From positions 1 to 28,150 of the forward strand of contig CAJUDN010000024.1 of NCBI GenBank assembly GCA_910585355.1: a DNA stretch of 28,150 bases, in the 5' to 3' direction. Below are positions 15,434 through 23,458 of the stretch, in pieces (the stretch's first letter is position 1; each line of letters begins with the position of its first letter). Under the pieces are notes generated by a model, which was not told the DNA's origin, made no database searches, and saw only the letters and a program-made list of their open reading frames with translations. Source of the stretch: an uncultured Lachnospiraceae bacterium (GTDB taxonomy: Bacteria; Bacillota_A; Clostridia; Lachnospirales; Lachnospiraceae). The translations under genes and the position numbers were made by a program.

Positions 15434-15563
15434 ATAGATCTTCTCTCTTATCTTTACTTATGAAAGTCCCGGACAGCAGCCGCGAATGAGCCGTTCCCGC
15501 ATGAACGAATTTACAGATATTGGATGGACAGGCCGGTATGAGCCATGTCCACATCTACAGAGT

Positions 15564-15592
15564 ATGGTAGCCCATGGAAGGAAAAAAGTCAA
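15564..15592 (-). promoter_or_regulatory. Promoter for the rsmA operon
   Basis: TTGACT (15592-15587) and TACCAT (15569-15564) on the minus strand are 17 bp apart. The implied leader of about 120 nt before rsmA contains a GGACA/TGTCC-type hairpin but no recognised riboswitch. Confidence 0.5.
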
Positions 15593-15676
15593 CCAAAGGC
15601 AAAATATTTTTCCGGCCCGTTGAACATATGCTTTGCCCCCATTATGATACTGGCTCCCGTTCAATAAACGGAGTGG

Positions 15677-15706
15677 TTGTGCAAACAGGCCAATTTATGG
15701 TATGAT
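15677..15706 (+). promoter_or_regulatory. Candidate promoter for the second radical SAM gene
   Basis: TTGTGC (15677-15682), an 18-bp spacer and TATGAT (15701-15706). It lies about 115 bp before the start codon at 15819; the leader between is not recognised. The stretch 15593-15676 holds nothing I can name. Confidence 0.5.
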
Positions 15707-15818
15707 TACAGTATACCCGCCCGGGCGTCCCGCCATGCATGCCCTTTGGGCAGGTGTCAGGTTTTCGCCAAATCATATGGCATATCCTATAACACAGAAT
15801 GGGAATAGGAGGGATTTT

Positions 15819-16694
15819 ATGAATTACGAAGGCCAGATCTGCCGCAGCCCCATGGAGCGGTCTTCCTATATGCTGCCTGTGGCAGTAGGCTGCTCCTATA
15901 ATCGCTGCAGATTCTGCAATTTATTCAAACATTTGCAATACCGGGAGCTCCCCATGTCCCAAATCGAAGACGAATTAATCCGCGTTCGAAATCTGGGCGG
16001 TAATCCTAGGCAGGTGTTTTTAGGAGACGGCAACGCTTTCGGCTTAAAAACAGACCGTCTCCTGGCCATTTTAAACCTCATACACCAATATTTTCCCCGC
16101 TGCCAGTCCGTGAACATGGACGCCACAGTCACCAATATCCGGTTAAAAAGTGATAAAGAACTGAGCGCTCTTTACGACGCAGGCGTCCGCCATCTGTATC
16201 TTGGCATTGAAAGCGGACTGGACGACGTGTTAAAGCAAATGGAAAAGGACCATTCTCTGGAACAGGCTTATACAGAGATTGACCGTCTGCAAAGCGCCGG
16301 GATGATTTATGACGCCCATTTTATGACAGGCATTGCAGGAAAGGGACGGGGGCTTGAGAACGCAGAAGCCACCGCCGAATTCTTTAACCGGACAAGGCCC
16401 CGGCACGTGATCAACTTCTCCCTGCTTTTATCCGGCCGGACTCCCCTGTACCGTGATATTCAGGAAAAAGGCTTTCTGCCTGCCGACGAGCTGGAAAATT
16501 TAAGGGAGGAACACCGGCTTTTGACGCTCCTTGAGGGGGCCCCCATCCTGTACGACGGATTCCATGACTTTGTGGTATTCCGGGTGCACGGCACGCTTCC
16601 AAACGACAAACCAAAAATGCTCCAAAAACTGGAAGCTGCCATGAAACAGTATCAGGACAGGCCCCCTCTCTATGCATTTTTTGAAAGCCCGTAA
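15819..16694 (+). CDS. Radical SAM protein, Cx4Cx2C type (paralogue)
   Basis: This 291-residue radical SAM enzyme is clearly paralogous to the one at 2595-3467. It starts MNYEGQICRSP, where the other starts MQYEGTLYRPP. Its cluster motif CSYNRCRFC puts Cys at 25, 30 and 33, exactly as in the first. FLGDGNAF and LGIESGLDDVL match FFADGDAL and LGAESGDDKVL, and MTGIAGKGRG matches the equivalent ISGLGGRKG. The substrate is unknown. The ATG at 15819 has AATAGGAGGGA upstream. An in-frame ATG at 15702 overlaps the promoter and is rejected. The gene converges on tatD and the two coding ends overlap by 25 bp. It stands alone on this strand. Confidence 0.85.
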   Translation: MNYEGQICRSPMERSSYMLPVAVGCSYNRCRFCNLFKHLQYRELPMSQIEDELIRVRNLGGNPRQVFLGDGNAFGLKTDRLLAILNLIHQYFPRCQSVNMDATVTNIRLKSDKELSALYDAGVRHLYLGIESGLDDVLKQMEKDHSLEQAYTEIDRLQSAGMIYDAHFMTGIAGKGRGLENAEATAEFFNRTRPRHVINFSLLLSGRTPLYRDIQEKGFLPADELENLREEHRLLTLLEGAPILYDGFHDFVVFRVHGTLPNDKPKMLQKLEAAMKQYQDRPPLYAFFESP

Positions 16695-17452
16695 AGCTCT
16701 CTGGCGTTCTCTGTGGTGAGCCGGATGATCTCTTCCGGCTCCATGTTTTTAATCTCTGCCATGGCCTGTACCACATACGGGAGATTTAAAGAGGAATTTC
16801 GTTTCCCCCTGTTGGGAACCGGAGCAAGATAAGGGCAGTCGGTCTCCAGTACCAGTCTGGACATGGGAGCGTACTCCACTACCTCTCTTAATTTCTTCGC
16901 GTTTTTAAAGGTCAGAACGCCGCCGACTCCCAGATAATATCCCATGTTTAAATATTCGCTGGCCATTTCCACGCCATAAGAAAAACAGTGAATGACCCCT
17001 CTTGTGACGCCGTTATGTTCTGCCTTCATGATATCTAAGGTATCCCTGGCTGCATCCCGGCTGTGAATAATCACCGGGAGCTCTGTCTCCTTAGACAAAG
17101 CAAGCTGCCTTGCGAACCATTCCTTCTGTATCTTTCTCTCCGGCTCATCCCAGTAGTAGTCAAGGCCAATTTCTCCCACTGCCACGATTTTCTCATCTTC
17201 CAAAGCCTTTTTCAGCCATTCCATATGGCTCTCCGTAAGCCCGGCTGTCTCGTTGGGATGTACCCCCAAAGCTCCATATATGAAAGAGTGGGTCTGCGCC
17301 AGCTCCAATGTTGTTTTACAGGACAGGATGCTGGCGCCCACATTCACTACACAGCCGATTCCATTTTCTTCCAGGCGGCCAATTAACTCTTCTCTGTCAT
17401 TGTCAAATGCCTCATCGTCATAATGGGCATGGGTATCAAAAATGTAATCCAT
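16670..17452 (-). CDS. tatD: TatD family metal-dependent DNase/hydrolase
   Basis: This 260-residue TIM-barrel amidohydrolase-like protein belongs to the TatD family, whose members act as 3'-5' exonucleases or DNases in DNA repair and turnover. Metal ligands are visible: DTHAH (6-10), GEIGLDYYW with Glu 94, IIHSRDA with His 130, IHCFSYG with His 155, and ETDCPYLAP near the end. The length is normal. The ATG at 17452 has GCAGGAG about 10 nt upstream and lies 17 bp inside the end of the traX-like gene. metG-tatD neighbourhood is common in Bacillota, here interrupted by the traX-like gene. The gene closes the T-box-controlled operon. Confidence 0.92.
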   Translation of the reverse strand: MDYIFDTHAHYDDEAFDNDREELIGRLEENGIGCVVNVGASILSCKTTLELAQTHSFIYGALGVHPNETAGLTESHMEWLKKALEDEKIVAVGEIGLDYYWDEPERKIQKEWFARQLALSKETELPVIIHSRDAARDTLDIMKAEHNGVTRGVIHCFSYGVEMASEYLNMGYYLGVGGVLTFKNAKKLREVVEYAPMSRLVLETDCPYLAPVPNRGKRNSSLNLPYVVQAMAEIKNMEPEEIIRLTTENARELYGLSKNA

Positions 17453-18155
17453 GAATCATAACTCCTGCTCCATAAAGAATCAATAAGTGGGCCGGGTAAA
17501 AAAGATATGGAAAATACCCCAGATATTTCCCCCGTTCCCCATTGTAGCGGTTTAAAAAGAAAAACGCCGCGCATGCGGCGCCTCCGCAGATAATGCCCTC
17601 CGAGAATACCAGAGCCGCCGCCCCCCATACCATCCGTTCTTTCGGGCAATTTCGGAACCAGTACATGGCCAGAATAAACAGGATCCCAAAAGCACCGTAA
17701 TCAGCCCGGAGAACCTCTGCAAGGATCATCCCGCCCGCCATGATAAGAACCGCAGTCAGATTGTTTTTTAAACGGGCGCCACCCTCCAGGCACGCGTCAA
17801 GCCCCTTTAAGCATAAAAGGCCGATGGCAAGCAGCACCAATGTGTTCTGCGTCTCCGGCCAAAAAAGCTTTCCCGACGCCATCAGATTAAAGGGAATCTC
17901 TGAAAGTACAGAAAATCCCAAAAGCCGCAGCAGGTAGGAGGCCCAGTTTTTCGTGTGCAGAAATCCCTGTACCAGCAAAAATGCATAGAGGGGGAAAGCC
18001 ACCCGCCCCACAAGGCGCATGGCTATTCCCACGTTGCTCCAGACAGGGTCGGCCCCATAACCGTACAAATAGATCCAGGCTGCCGCCATATGATCTATGG
18101 CCATGGTCCCCATTGCAATAATTTTCAAATCAAAAGACGTGAAACGTGTCTTCAA
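17436..18155 (-). CDS. TraX family integral membrane protein
   Basis: This 239-residue membrane protein has about eight hydrophobic segments and the TraX signature near the N-terminus: FDLKIIAMGTMAIDHMAAAW, then GRVAFPLYAFLLVQGF. TraX of F plasmid acetylates pilin. Chromosomal homologues in Firmicutes are likely membrane acyltransferases of unknown target. A TTG start at 18155 is proposed. GAGG sits 9 nt upstream, it is one base past the metG stop, and family members normally have about ten residues before the FDLK motif. The alternative ATG at 18113 would cut into that helix. The 3' end overlaps tatD by 17 bp. The tight coupling with metG and tatD is unusual, and there are no conjugation genes nearby. 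Confidence 0.82.
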   Translation of the reverse strand: MKTRFTSFDLKIIAMGTMAIDHMAAAWIYLYGYGADPVWSNVGIAMRLVGRVAFPLYAFLLVQGFLHTKNWASYLLRLLGFSVLSEIPFNLMASGKLFWPETQNTLVLLAIGLLCLKGLDACLEGGARLKNNLTAVLIMAGGMILAEVLRADYGAFGILFILAMYWFRNCPKERMVWGAAALVFSEGIICGGAACAAFFFLNRYNGERGKYLGYFPYLFYPAHLLILYGAGVMIHGLHF

Positions 18156-18156
18156 A

Positions 18157-20124
18157 TCAGCATACCTCGGAACCGGGTTTTATATCTCTTTCCGGAGTCA
18201 TCAGGGACAGATTTCCCTCATCGTCCTCGGCGCAGAGAATCATTCCCTCAGAAAGTATTCCCGCCAGAGTTGCGGGCTTTAAGTTGGTTACCACCATGAC
18301 TTTCTTTCCTACCATCTGGTCTGGTTTATACCAGGCTTTAATTCCGCTTACGATCTGTTTTACCTCAGAGCCGATTTTTACCTGGGAGCAGAGGAGCTTT
18401 TTGGATTTTTTCACTTCTTCGCATTTTATGATTTTTCCGATCCGGAATTGGAGCTTTGCGAAATCCTCGTAGGTAATTTCCGGCTTCTTTTCCACATCAA
18501 CGACTTTCTCCTCTTCTTCCTCTCCGGCATCCTTTGCAAGAGCCTCCCTCATGGCTTCCACCTTTTCCAGAACCTCATTCACATCCATACGTGCAAAGAG
18601 AATTTCCGGCTTTTCCGTCACCTTATTTCCATTGGGATACAAGCCAAACTTCTCCATTTCCCCGAGACTTCGTTTCATGGTATTTAACTGTGTCAAAATC
18701 TTTTCGGAGGTCTTTGGCATAAACGAAGCAAGCAGAGAAGCGCCAATGGTGATAGACTCGGTCAGGTTATAAAGCACTGTGGCCAGACGGTCTTTCTTTT
18801 CCTCATCCTTTGCAAGAGCCCATGGCGTGGTCTCATCGATATATTTATTGCTGCGGCGGAAAATTCCGAAGATTTCCGTGATCGCATCCGCCACGCGAAG
18901 CTTATTCATCTTGTCGTCCGCCTTCTTTACGGCTTCTAAAATGGTATTCTTTAAGTCCTCGTCCACTTCTTCACAGACGCCCTTATTTTCCACAATACCG
19001 CCAAAATATTTATTGGTCATGGAAACGGTGCGGTTTACCAGATTTCCGAGAATATTGGCAAGATCGGAATTCATCCGCTCTACCATCAGTTCCCAGGAGA
19101 TTACGCCATCGTTCTCAAAGGGCATTTCATGGAGTACAAAGTAACGGACTGCGTCCACGCCGAAGAAATCCACCAGAGTATCGGCATAGAGCACATTCCC
19201 TTTCGATTTACTCATCTTTCCGTCCCCCTGTAAAAGCCACGGATGGCCGAACACCTGCTTGGGAAGCGGGAGGTCAAGAGCCATGAGAAAAATGGGCCAG
19301 TAAATGGTATGGAAGCGGATAATATCCTTTCCGATTAAGTGCAAATCCGCAGGCCAGTGTTTTTTAAACATTTCATCATGGTTCCCGTCACAGTCATATC
19401 CAATTCCTGTAATATAGTTTGTCAGAGCATCCAGCCACACATAAGTCACATGTCTTGGATCAAAATCAACGGGAATTCCCCACTTGAAGGACGTTCTGGA
19501 AACACAGAGATCCTGGAGTCCCGGAAGCAGGAAGTTGTTCATCATCTCATTTTTCCTGGAAACCGGCTGGATAAATTCCGAATGTTCGTTAATATGGTCA
19601 ATCAGCCTCTGGGCGTATTTGCTCATACGGAAAAAGTAGGCTTCCTCTTTTGCCGGCTGTACGGGGCGTCCGCAGTCCGGACATTTTCCGTCCACCACCT
19701 GAGACGCGGTCCAGAAAGACTCGCAGGGAGTGCAGTAAAGTCCCTCATAATTACTCTTATAGATGTCGCCCTGGTCATAGAGCTTTTTAAAAATTTTCTG
19801 CACCTGCTTTTCATGGTACTCATCTGTGGTACGGATAAATTTATCATAGGACGTGTCCATCAAATCCCAGATGCCCTTAATTTCTCCGGCCACATGGTCC
19901 ACAAACTCCTTTGGAGTAATTCCGGCCTCGGCCGCTTTCAGCTCGATTTTCTGGCCATGCTCATCGGTTCCGGTCTGGAAATATACATCGTATCCCTGCT
20001 CTCTTTTATAGCGGGCAATAGCATCAGCCAGAACGATCTCATATGTGTTGCCGATATGCGGCTTACCGGATGTATACGCAATGGCTGTGGAAATGTAATA
20101 TGGTTTTTTACAGTTATTGCACAT
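18157..20124 (-). CDS. metG: Methionyl-tRNA synthetase with C-terminal tRNA-binding domain
   Basis: This 655-residue class I aminoacyl-tRNA synthetase charges tRNA-Met. HIGN is residues 23-26, CTPC and CPDC form the zinc knuckle in the connective peptide, and KMSKSKGN is the second catalytic signature. The C-terminal 110 residues (from ITYEDFAKLQFRIGKIIKCE) are a Trbp111/EMAP-like OB-fold that improves tRNA binding. A Glu/Val-rich linker joins the two. The ATG at 20124 has AAGGAGG 7 nt upstream. The frame is open further upstream through the leader, and that extension is rejected. Expression should be controlled by the T-box at 20346-20647. The stop is one base from the traX-like start, which suggests translational coupling. 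Confidence 0.96.
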   Translation of the reverse strand: MCNNCKKPYYISTAIAYTSGKPHIGNTYEIVLADAIARYKREQGYDVYFQTGTDEHGQKIELKAAEAGITPKEFVDHVAGEIKGIWDLMDTSYDKFIRTTDEYHEKQVQKIFKKLYDQGDIYKSNYEGLYCTPCESFWTASQVVDGKCPDCGRPVQPAKEEAYFFRMSKYAQRLIDHINEHSEFIQPVSRKNEMMNNFLLPGLQDLCVSRTSFKWGIPVDFDPRHVTYVWLDALTNYITGIGYDCDGNHDEMFKKHWPADLHLIGKDIIRFHTIYWPIFLMALDLPLPKQVFGHPWLLQGDGKMSKSKGNVLYADTLVDFFGVDAVRYFVLHEMPFENDGVISWELMVERMNSDLANILGNLVNRTVSMTNKYFGGIVENKGVCEEVDEDLKNTILEAVKKADDKMNKLRVADAITEIFGIFRRSNKYIDETTPWALAKDEEKKDRLATVLYNLTESITIGASLLASFMPKTSEKILTQLNTMKRSLGEMEKFGLYPNGNKVTEKPEILFARMDVNEVLEKVEAMREALAKDAGEEEEEKVVDVEKKPEITYEDFAKLQFRIGKIIKCEEVKKSKKLLCSQVKIGSEVKQIVSGIKAWYKPDQMVGKKVMVVTNLKPATLAGILSEGMILCAEDDEGNLSLMTPERDIKPGSEVC

Positions 20125-20179
20125 GTTTTTTCCTCCTTTTTGAATCAAGCGGGGGAAACCTTTTCCCTGCCCGCCGTGC

Positions 20180-20259
20180 GGCCCACATGCCGCTTTAGCG
20201 GCATATTCCTCAATGTAGGCCTTGTGCATAAGAAAGAATCTTGCTTTACAGGATTCTTT
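20180..20259 (-). ncRNA. Structured element B in the metG leader
   Basis: The outer stem is GGCCCACAT (20180-20188) with ATGTAGGCC (20213-20221). The abutting hairpin is GCCGCTTTAGCGGC (20189-20202). A TTCCTC linker, a GTGCATA linker, and a third hairpin AAAGAATC / GATTCTTT (about 20233-20259) followed by CCCGC complete it. The order matches element A. The single A-C mismatch of the outer stem is a U-G pair on the minus strand, which is the metG transcript. It sits between the T-box terminator and the metG ribosome binding site. Confidence 0.65.
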
Positions 20260-20345
20260 GCCCGCGGCGGGTCGCGGCAGCGACATTTTTCTTTCCGCCA
20301 CAGTGCGATAGCAAGCACGGCCTTTGGCTCGTTGCTGGCATAAAT

Positions 20346-20376
20346 AAAAAAAGCCCGTCTTTTCCTTAAAGACGAG
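20346..20376 (-). terminator. T-box regulated intrinsic terminator
   Basis: A 9-bp stem (20376-20368 with 20362-20354) has a short loop and is followed by seven U (20352-20346). The T-box core precedes it, so it is the regulated attenuator of metG. Confidence 0.85.
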
Positions 20377-20647
20377 TTTTCCCCGTGTTACCACTTTAAT
20401 TCGACGGTCCTTCGCAGGATCCCCCTCACTGACTGCTGCCCTTTTCAGGAATTACAGTCTGACGCGCTAACGGACGCTTCCGGCGCAGCTTAAACTCCCC
20501 ATTCAAAAATAATCCGTCCGGGGTCTTCGGCAGCGCAGCTCCGGGACCATCTTCTGCAAGGCTTCGGCTCCCCGCTCTCACCATCCGGGGTCTCTTTAAG
20601 CTTCCCTCTTACCTACTCTTCCCTTCCATGCCTTTTTCTATGATTAT
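20346..20647 (-). promoter_or_regulatory. T-box leader, methionine-specific, controlling metG
   Basis: Read on the minus strand, the leader holds a stem I region with AAAGAGACCCCGG and GGTGAGAGCGGGG. It has a specifier-loop candidate AUG at 20550-20548 in AGAAGATGGTCCC, and the T-box core AAAGTGGTAACACGG (20397-20383). The terminator helix CTCGTCTTT / AAAGACGGG (20376-20354) is followed by seven U. Uncharged tRNA-Met should pair with the specifier and the T-box bulge to favour the antiterminator. AUG matches the downstream methionyl-tRNA synthetase gene. Confidence 0.85.
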
Positions 20648-20653
20648 GCCCTT

Positions 20654-20682
20654 AGTCTATCCTGTTCTGAAGCTTTTGTCAA
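20654..20682 (-). promoter_or_regulatory. Promoter of the metG operon
   Basis: A perfect TTGACA (20682-20677) and TAGACT (20659-20654) on the minus strand are 17 bp apart. Transcription should begin near 20647, just ahead of the T-box stem I. Confidence 0.8.
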
Positions 20683-20787
20683 GAGGTCTTCAGCGTTTCT
20701 GGCATATCCCCGGACCGAAGCCCATATATTGACGGTATATGGCCGCCGTCCGGATACCGCCGGCACTGATCTTAGGGAGGCAGATTT

Positions 20788-22662
20788 ATGAATTTTTTTA
20801 GCAGAAAAAAGGCCGCCGTCTGTGCTGTTCTCATGGGACTTACCATGCTTCTTTCCGCTTGCGGATATGAGCGCATCGGAATCTCAAAATTGCAGGGAGA
20901 AACCGGAGAATTTTATTCCTCCAGGTCCATAGATACGGCCCCGGAGTCCGACGCAAAATCACCAACAGCTCCGGCCGCAGACCCCCTTACCGATGTACAA
21001 AAGGAATTTGAGGAATTCTGCCGGAATGTATTTTATGAGGAAATGTCAGAAGCCAGTACGCTGGATATGCATTACACTCTCCTCCATCCGGAAGCCTATG
21101 GGATTGAAACAAAAGAGACGTCCCTTGGTTCTTGTAACCTGGCGGAAATGATAAAAAACAATGATTCCATCCGGGATTTAAAAGCCCGTCTTTTGGCCTT
21201 TGACCGCGGTCTTCTTACTGCCGCGCAGACCCTCGTGTATGACACTCTCCTTACTGTTCTGGATACTTCCCTGATGGCGGAAGGGCTGGAACTTTACGAA
21301 CAGCCCCTGGCCCCTACCATCGGCGTCCAGGCACAGCTCCCCATTTTACTTGCGGAATATTCTTTCCATTCCTTAACGGATGTGGAGGATTATCTGGCCC
21401 TTTTGTCCCAGATAGATTCCTATTACGGCCAGATTCTTGCCTTTGAAAACCAGAAAGCCGATGCCGGCCTTGGTCCCTCCGATGCCTCCATCGACCAGAT
21501 TCTCACTTCCTGCAAAAGCTATCTCATTGACCCGGAAAATAATTTTCTCACGGAAACCTTTGATACCCGTCTGGATGCTCTTTCAAAAACAGCTGTTCTC
21601 ACGGATGATCAGCGTGCGGACCTGGACGCCCGTCACCGCGCTGCCATAAAAGAGCACTTCATTCCTGCCTATGAATCTCTGATTTCCGGAATTTCCGCTC
21701 TTAAGGGGCGCGGTCTCAATGAGGGCGGTCTCTCCGGCTTTAAGGATGGAAAACGATATTATGAGTACCTTGTAAAAAGCGGCCCTGGCGTTTCCTATTC
21801 TGTCCCGGAGTTGAAGGCAGCGCTGTCCAGACAGATGGAAAAAGATTATGAGGCTATTGGTAAAATTCTCTCTGAAAATCCATCTCTGAATTTAGAGCAA
21901 GCCTCTTTTTCTCTGTCCGACCCGGAGGAGATTCTCTCCGATTTAAAATCAAAGATGGCATCCGATTTTCCGGTGTTGTCCGAATGCGGATATGAAATCC
22001 GCTATGTCCCTTCTTATCTGGAATCTTCCTTAAGCCCTGCTTTTTACCTGACTGCTCCGCTCGATGATGTAAATCAGAATGTGATTTATATTAATAACGG
22101 CTTTTCTGACAGCACCGACAGCCTGTACACTACCCTGGCCCATGAAGGATTTCCCGGACATTTATACCAGACTGTTTATAACCGCACCCATGCGGCCACC
22201 CCTTTGATGTCCATTCTAAGCTGCTCTGGGGCCAACGAAGGCTGGGCCACCTATGTGGAAAACTATGCCTGCACCCTTGACAATGGGCTCCCAAAGGCCG
22301 TCGGCGAATACCGGGCCCGCATCCGCTCTTTTTCCCTGTGTGTCCATGGGCTTTTGGACATCGGCATCAACTATGACGGCTGGACAAAGGAACAGGCAAA
22401 GGAATTTATTACCGCCTGTTTCCAGGCAGACGATGATACGGTCAATGAATTGTGGCAGGTGATGATCGACAATCCTGCCAATTATCTGGAGTACTGCGGC
22501 GGATATGTGGAGTATATGGAGATCCGCGAGCTGGCGGAAGCCGCCCTGGGAAAGGACTTCTCCCCGATGGAATTTCATACTCTGCTCCTGGACCTGGGCC
22601 CGGTTCCCTTTTCCGTTACCAGAGAGTTTGTTTCTCAGTGGATTTCTCAAAAGGCCGCTTGA
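20788..22662 (+). CDS. DUF885 family lipoprotein, putative zinc metallopeptidase
   Basis: This 624-residue exported lipoprotein has a signal peptide of charged start (FFSRKK), a hydrophobic core and a lipobox ending LLSAC at about residue 25. An acidic, Ser/Pro-rich linker follows to about residue 65. The DUF885 body carries AHEGFPGH (His 452, Glu 453, His 458) and NEGWATYVE (Glu 484), the zinc-site pattern of this family. It is likely a membrane-anchored peptidase or carboxypeptidase on the outer face; its substrate is unknown. The ATG at 20788 has GGGAGG about 8 nt upstream. It is transcribed away from the metG operon, and a stem overlapping its stop codon may end transcription. It shows no clear partner gene. 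Confidence 0.88.
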   Translation: MNFFSRKKAAVCAVLMGLTMLLSACGYERIGISKLQGETGEFYSSRSIDTAPESDAKSPTAPAADPLTDVQKEFEEFCRNVFYEEMSEASTLDMHYTLLHPEAYGIETKETSLGSCNLAEMIKNNDSIRDLKARLLAFDRGLLTAAQTLVYDTLLTVLDTSLMAEGLELYEQPLAPTIGVQAQLPILLAEYSFHSLTDVEDYLALLSQIDSYYGQILAFENQKADAGLGPSDASIDQILTSCKSYLIDPENNFLTETFDTRLDALSKTAVLTDDQRADLDARHRAAIKEHFIPAYESLISGISALKGRGLNEGGLSGFKDGKRYYEYLVKSGPGVSYSVPELKAALSRQMEKDYEAIGKILSENPSLNLEQASFSLSDPEEILSDLKSKMASDFPVLSECGYEIRYVPSYLESSLSPAFYLTAPLDDVNQNVIYINNGFSDSTDSLYTTLAHEGFPGHLYQTVYNRTHAATPLMSILSCSGANEGWATYVENYACTLDNGLPKAVGEYRARIRSFSLCVHGLLDIGINYDGWTKEQAKEFITACFQADDDTVNELWQVMIDNPANYLEYCGGYVEYMEIRELAEAALGKDFSPMEFHTLLLDLGPVPFSVTREFVSQWISQKAA

Positions 22663-22690
22663 ATATCTTCTTTCCGGCCTTTATAATAAT
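22650..22690 (+). terminator. Weak terminator at the end of the DUF885 gene
   Basis: AAAGGCCG (22650-22657) pairs with CGGCCTTT (22675-22682), which is followed by TATAATAAT rather than a clean T run. The left arm is inside the coding sequence and the stop codon is in the loop. Confidence 0.45.
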
Positions 22691-22795
22691 GATGTACGTA
22701 CTCCTGCACACTGGAGCGTGTCTGAAAACTCACTCATTTTTGGTGTTTTGATGGGTACTGAACAATTATAAAAAGGCTTACGAGGAGGTATCGCC

Positions 22796-23317
22796 ATGAA
22801 CGAAGTAATGAACGCGATTTTAACAAGAAGGAGCATCCGCAAATTTACGGACGCCCCAATTCCGAAAGAAATTTTAAAGGATATTTTAGACGCCGCGCTT
22901 CACGCCCCCAGCGGCAAAGCCATGCAGACCTGGCAGTTCACAATGATTACCAACAAAGAGATGATTTCCAGACTCATTGAGGCCATTGGAAAAGAGCTGG
23001 GCCGTGACGGATATGATATGTACCATCCCACCGCGATTCTCATGACATCCAATATCACAAACGGTACCTGGAGCAGAGAAGATAACGCCTGTGCCCTGGA
23101 AAATGCCTTTTTGGCCGCCCACTCCTACGGTGTCGGATCCGTATGGATTAATCAGATGCTGGAAATCTGTGATGCGCCGGCCATCCGTGCTCTCTTAGAT
23201 GAGCTGGGAGTTCCCGCTGAACATACGGTATACGGAATGGCCGCCCTCGGATATGCGGCTCCTGACGCTCCTGTAAAACCCATGGAGCGGACTGGAAAAG
23301 TGGTTTATGTAGAATAA
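22796..23317 (+). CDS. Nitroreductase family flavoprotein
   Basis: This 173-residue FMN-dependent oxidoreductase belongs to the nitroreductase family. The N-terminal TRRSIRKF motif and the LDAALHAPSGKAMQTWQF segment, which binds FMN phosphate and ring, are clear. GVGSVWINQM and AALGYAAPDAP are the usual late motifs. It likely works as a homodimer and reduces quinones, nitroaromatics or another small substrate with NAD(P)H. The natural substrate cannot be read here. The ATG at 22796 follows GAGGAGG with about 7 nt spacing. It is monocistronic by appearance, with a good terminator just downstream. The 133-bp gap before it holds an AT-rich promoter-like stretch ending TATAAA, but I could not define a -35. 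Confidence 0.9.
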   Translation: MNEVMNAILTRRSIRKFTDAPIPKEILKDILDAALHAPSGKAMQTWQFTMITNKEMISRLIEAIGKELGRDGYDMYHPTAILMTSNITNGTWSREDNACALENAFLAAHSYGVGSVWINQMLEICDAPAIRALLDELGVPAEHTVYGMAALGYAAPDAPVKPMERTGKVVYVE

Positions 23318-23323
23318 AAACTC

Positions 23324-23372
23324 GGGCTGTGAAAAACAGGGCATAAAAACTCTGATTTTCACGGCCTTTTAT
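23324..23372 (+). terminator. Terminator after the nitroreductase gene
   Basis: GGCTGTGAAAA (within 23324-23335) pairs with TTTTCACGGCC (23356-23366), one G-U-type mismatch, followed by TTTTATATT. The loop is 20 nt. Confidence 0.7.
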
Positions 23373-23458
23373 ATTGTTGCTAATTTTCCAATTCTCCGCC
23401 TTTAAAACTCGTGCACTGTCCGGCCAGTAATCATGCTTTCAGCACTGCCTATTTTGTC

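Noticed and set aside
15458..15664. Minus-strand ORF of 68 residues upstream of rsmA
   Set aside because: It overlaps the rsmA promoter and leader, has no convincing ribosome binding site, and its composition is not protein-like.
19339..20343. Long plus-strand ORF antisense to metG
   Set aside because: It is a shadow of the metG reading frame, contains no recognisable domain and runs through the metG leader structures.
20166..20394. N-terminal extension of metG through the leader
   Set aside because: It would translate the T-box terminator and structured element B; AAGGAGG directly precedes the ATG at 20124 where conserved sequence begins.
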